From NCBI GenBank assembly GCA_005408345.1, contig SEMN01000352.1, positions 470,249-534,248 on the forward strand: a DNA stretch of 64,000 nucleotides, in the 5' to 3' direction. Below the pieces are notes generated by a model. That model ran no database searches and was not told where the DNA came from. It was given only the letters and a program-made list of their open reading frames with translations. The first letter of the stretch is position 1, and each line of letters begins with the position of its first letter. Position numbers and translations under genes: made by a program. This document shows, one piece after another, positions 62,055 to 64,000 of this stretch. Origin of the DNA: Macquaria australasica (taxonomy: Eukaryota > Chordata > Actinopteri > Centrarchiformes > Percichthyidae).

Positions 62055-62070
62055 CCGCGCTGATGAACAT
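61954..62070 (-). other. upstream reading frame 1 of shisa9 (38 codons)
   Basis: An ATG at 62070 opens a 38-codon frame ending in TGA at 61956-61954, 24 bases before the shisa9 ATG. It counts only if the transcript starts upstream of 62070, which the sequence cannot show. The encoded peptide has no recognisable motif; any role would be in translational control. Confidence 0.3.
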
Positions 62071-62440
62071 CTTTATTAATATATCATCATCCAAAAAACA
62101 AAAACAACAAAAGAAAACCGCTCAGAATAAAAACAATCTCCGCGGAATGAACTTGACTCAATCTAACTAACTACTCTCCATCGCGCGCTTTCTGCTGCGC
62201 ATCTATACGGTTTATTTTTTTCAGAAAGGCATTTGTAGGCTCAGATTTCGCGTTTTCAGGAGTGAATCACTTTGCATATCCATCGGTGCGCTCTTACGCA
62301 CAGGAGTAGGCAGAGACACAAGCCGCACCGAGGATGAGAGCGCAGTGAGCGAATAGAAGAGCCGAGGGTGGGAGAGTCTGGTGCGCAAAAGGAGAGGAGG
62401 AGGAAAACATGGGGAGGGAGTGAGACTGCGAGGGCTGAGG

Positions 62441-62445
<5 letters not shown>

Positions 62446-62487
<42 letters not shown>
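62446..62487. repeat. (GA)n microsatellite upstream of shisa9
   Basis: A GA run of about 42 bp (CT on the shisa9 coding strand), about 520 bp upstream of the start codon. Confidence 0.96.
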
Positions 62488-62491
<4 letters not shown>

Positions 62492-63949
62492 TGTAAAATA
62501 TTATAAAAGCCCAGGTTACGCACATCACTATTCTGTTTTGTCGTCGAGTAAAGGCGTGGGAGCCCCCACACCCCCTTTCCACTTTATGCATTTTGAGTCG
62601 TAGGTTGCCATTGTTTTAGAAATCCTGAAATCACAATGTGCTCCACTAGGCAGAGGCTGGCAGAGCTTCTAAAAGCAGGGGATACGTTTTGAAAAAAGAT
62701 TTCCTCTCCAAAGATGTGGCCCCGGGACGTAATGCCCACTGGATCCCTGGGGACTTTCTAGAAAACTTAGGTTTCTTAAGCAGTAATGCTCATGAAGACC
62801 CGGCCATTAGTTAAAATGTGTCCTAACCAAAAGACACAACCAAATAATAATATTAATAATATGTTCTTTTAATCATCAAAACAACGAACATAGTGCTTGA
62901 CACAGATGGAAAGTTGAAGAGCCTCATTTCCAAATGGTATGCGACTGGAGAATGTCTCTTACTTAAAATGAATAGTATAGTTATATAGAACACTTTGTAT
63001 AGGCGTTAGGATCAAATACGTTTTATATTTAGTGGATATCTTAGTGGATATAAGTTCTTCAAGTGCTGTTTTTTTGCCAAACAGGTACAGTGAGAAAAAA
63101 ATCGAATTAACTGCCTGAGTTGAGCTGAACTGAGCTGAAAAGCATAAAAATATAAGATGATTTTCCGCCTGCAAAATATACTTATATAAACCTCTAACAC
63201 AAGTGGCCTATGTTGAGTCATTTTGTGGTTACAATAACAGACCTCTAAAGGACCTTCGAGGTTATTTGAACTGTCTGAATGCAGTGAAGAGCGAGCAAAA
63301 CCAACAATTAATACTCATTCAAATGTGAAAAATATGAAAGCAACCAGGTTAACTGTTTCTCCAGTCAGGATTAAACAGGATGGATGCATCCTGCTGAATT
63401 TTGAACGACCTCTCCATGGTGCTGAAAGGCTCCAGCCTCTGTCACATAGTACGATGGCCCTGGGAGCTCAGCGCACAGCAGCTTCAGAAAACACATGCAA
63501 ATAGACAAAACACAGGCAAATTAAGAAAACATCTTACACATGCGCAGCATTTAGAAATACAGCATTATACACGGGCGTCCCGGAGTTTTTACACCAAATG
63601 CTAAAAGATTTGGACTACAGATGCTTAGTTTATAAAGCATTATCTGGTTACAATCGTCATTTTTACAGCATCCAATTGTGGTAAAGTTTGTGGATAAAAT
63701 GATTGCATAACTCGGTTGTTTTCTCATTTTCAGATTTCCTACAGCACCCTCAGTGATCCCTGGACTTCCATGTGGTGTTAGTCATGGGAGTTCAGTACAC
63801 ATATTTTAAAAATATGTTGTAGGCTATAGTTAATTTAACCAGTAAATGTTAAAGACTGTACCTGGTTTGGTATTCCGAAGGTAAATTGTTAGAGTTGATA
63901 CGTGAATGTGCTTTTGCCCGTATATGTTAGGGCAGCCTGCACGCTGCAG

Positions 63950-63950
<1 letters not shown>

Positions 63951-64000
<50 letters not shown>
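63951..64000. repeat. (CA)n microsatellite at the window end
   Basis: At least 50 bp of CA repeat, cut off by the window edge. Confidence 0.97.

Larger units (their letters stand above)
61931..63950 (-). other. 5' flank and probable promoter region of shisa9
   Basis: The region upstream of the shisa9 start contains a locally CpG-containing patch (about 62150-62360) and a GA/CT microsatellite (62446-62487). A TATA-like ttataaaa lies near 62508-62515, readable on both strands. No transcription start can be fixed from sequence. From about 62600 to 63950 I see only AT-rich unassigned DNA. Confidence 0.4.

Overview
The window looks like teleost nuclear DNA, most likely from a percomorph fish. It is AT-rich, dominated by long non-coding stretches and rich in dinucleotide microsatellites. 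It also carries several dispersed repeat families that I recognise as common in percomorph genomes. There are no operons, ribosome binding sites or bacterial gene arrays. Nearly all open frames of 60-250 codons read as chance frames.

One protein-coding gene is well supported. It is a shisa9-type gene (CKAMP44 family, an auxiliary subunit of AMPA glutamate receptors) on the minus strand, with four coding exons: 61930-61416, 60670-60564, 30484-30281 and 22047-21170. All splice sites are GT-AG and all phases join, giving a predicted 567-residue protein. Exon 1 encodes the signal peptide, the eight-cysteine Shisa domain and the single transmembrane helix. Exon 2 encodes a divergent juxtamembrane stretch. 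Exon 3 carries a 23-residue polyglutamine run and the conserved YASLKAV motif. Exon 4 encodes a long low-complexity tail ending in the PDZ ligand EVTV. Introns are 745 bp, about 30.1 kb and about 8.2 kb.

Layout: 1-21169 is non-coding flank downstream of shisa9. It has two RFX X-box palindromes at the extreme left edge, a GT microsatellite cluster near 4.5-5.2 kb, an L2-type LINE remnant near 10 kb, a tRNA-derived SINE near 14.8 kb and a terminal-inverted-repeat element at 15.8-16.3 kb. 21170-61930 is the shisa9 coding span; its introns hold a PIF/Harbinger-like MITE with a TTA target duplication, hAT-like elements, a LINE 3' tail, fold-back repeats and a possible Tc1-like remnant. 61931-64000 is the 5' side of shisa9, with two short upstream reading frames, a CT/GA microsatellite and a CA run at the window end.

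I found no undescribed multi-gene system. The most notable points are the expanded, repeat-rich cytoplasmic tail of this shisa9 copy, the overlapping upstream reading frame, the paired X-boxes, and an RFX-like site inside a MITE. Repeat family names come from memory of teleost repeats and sequence resemblance, not from a search.
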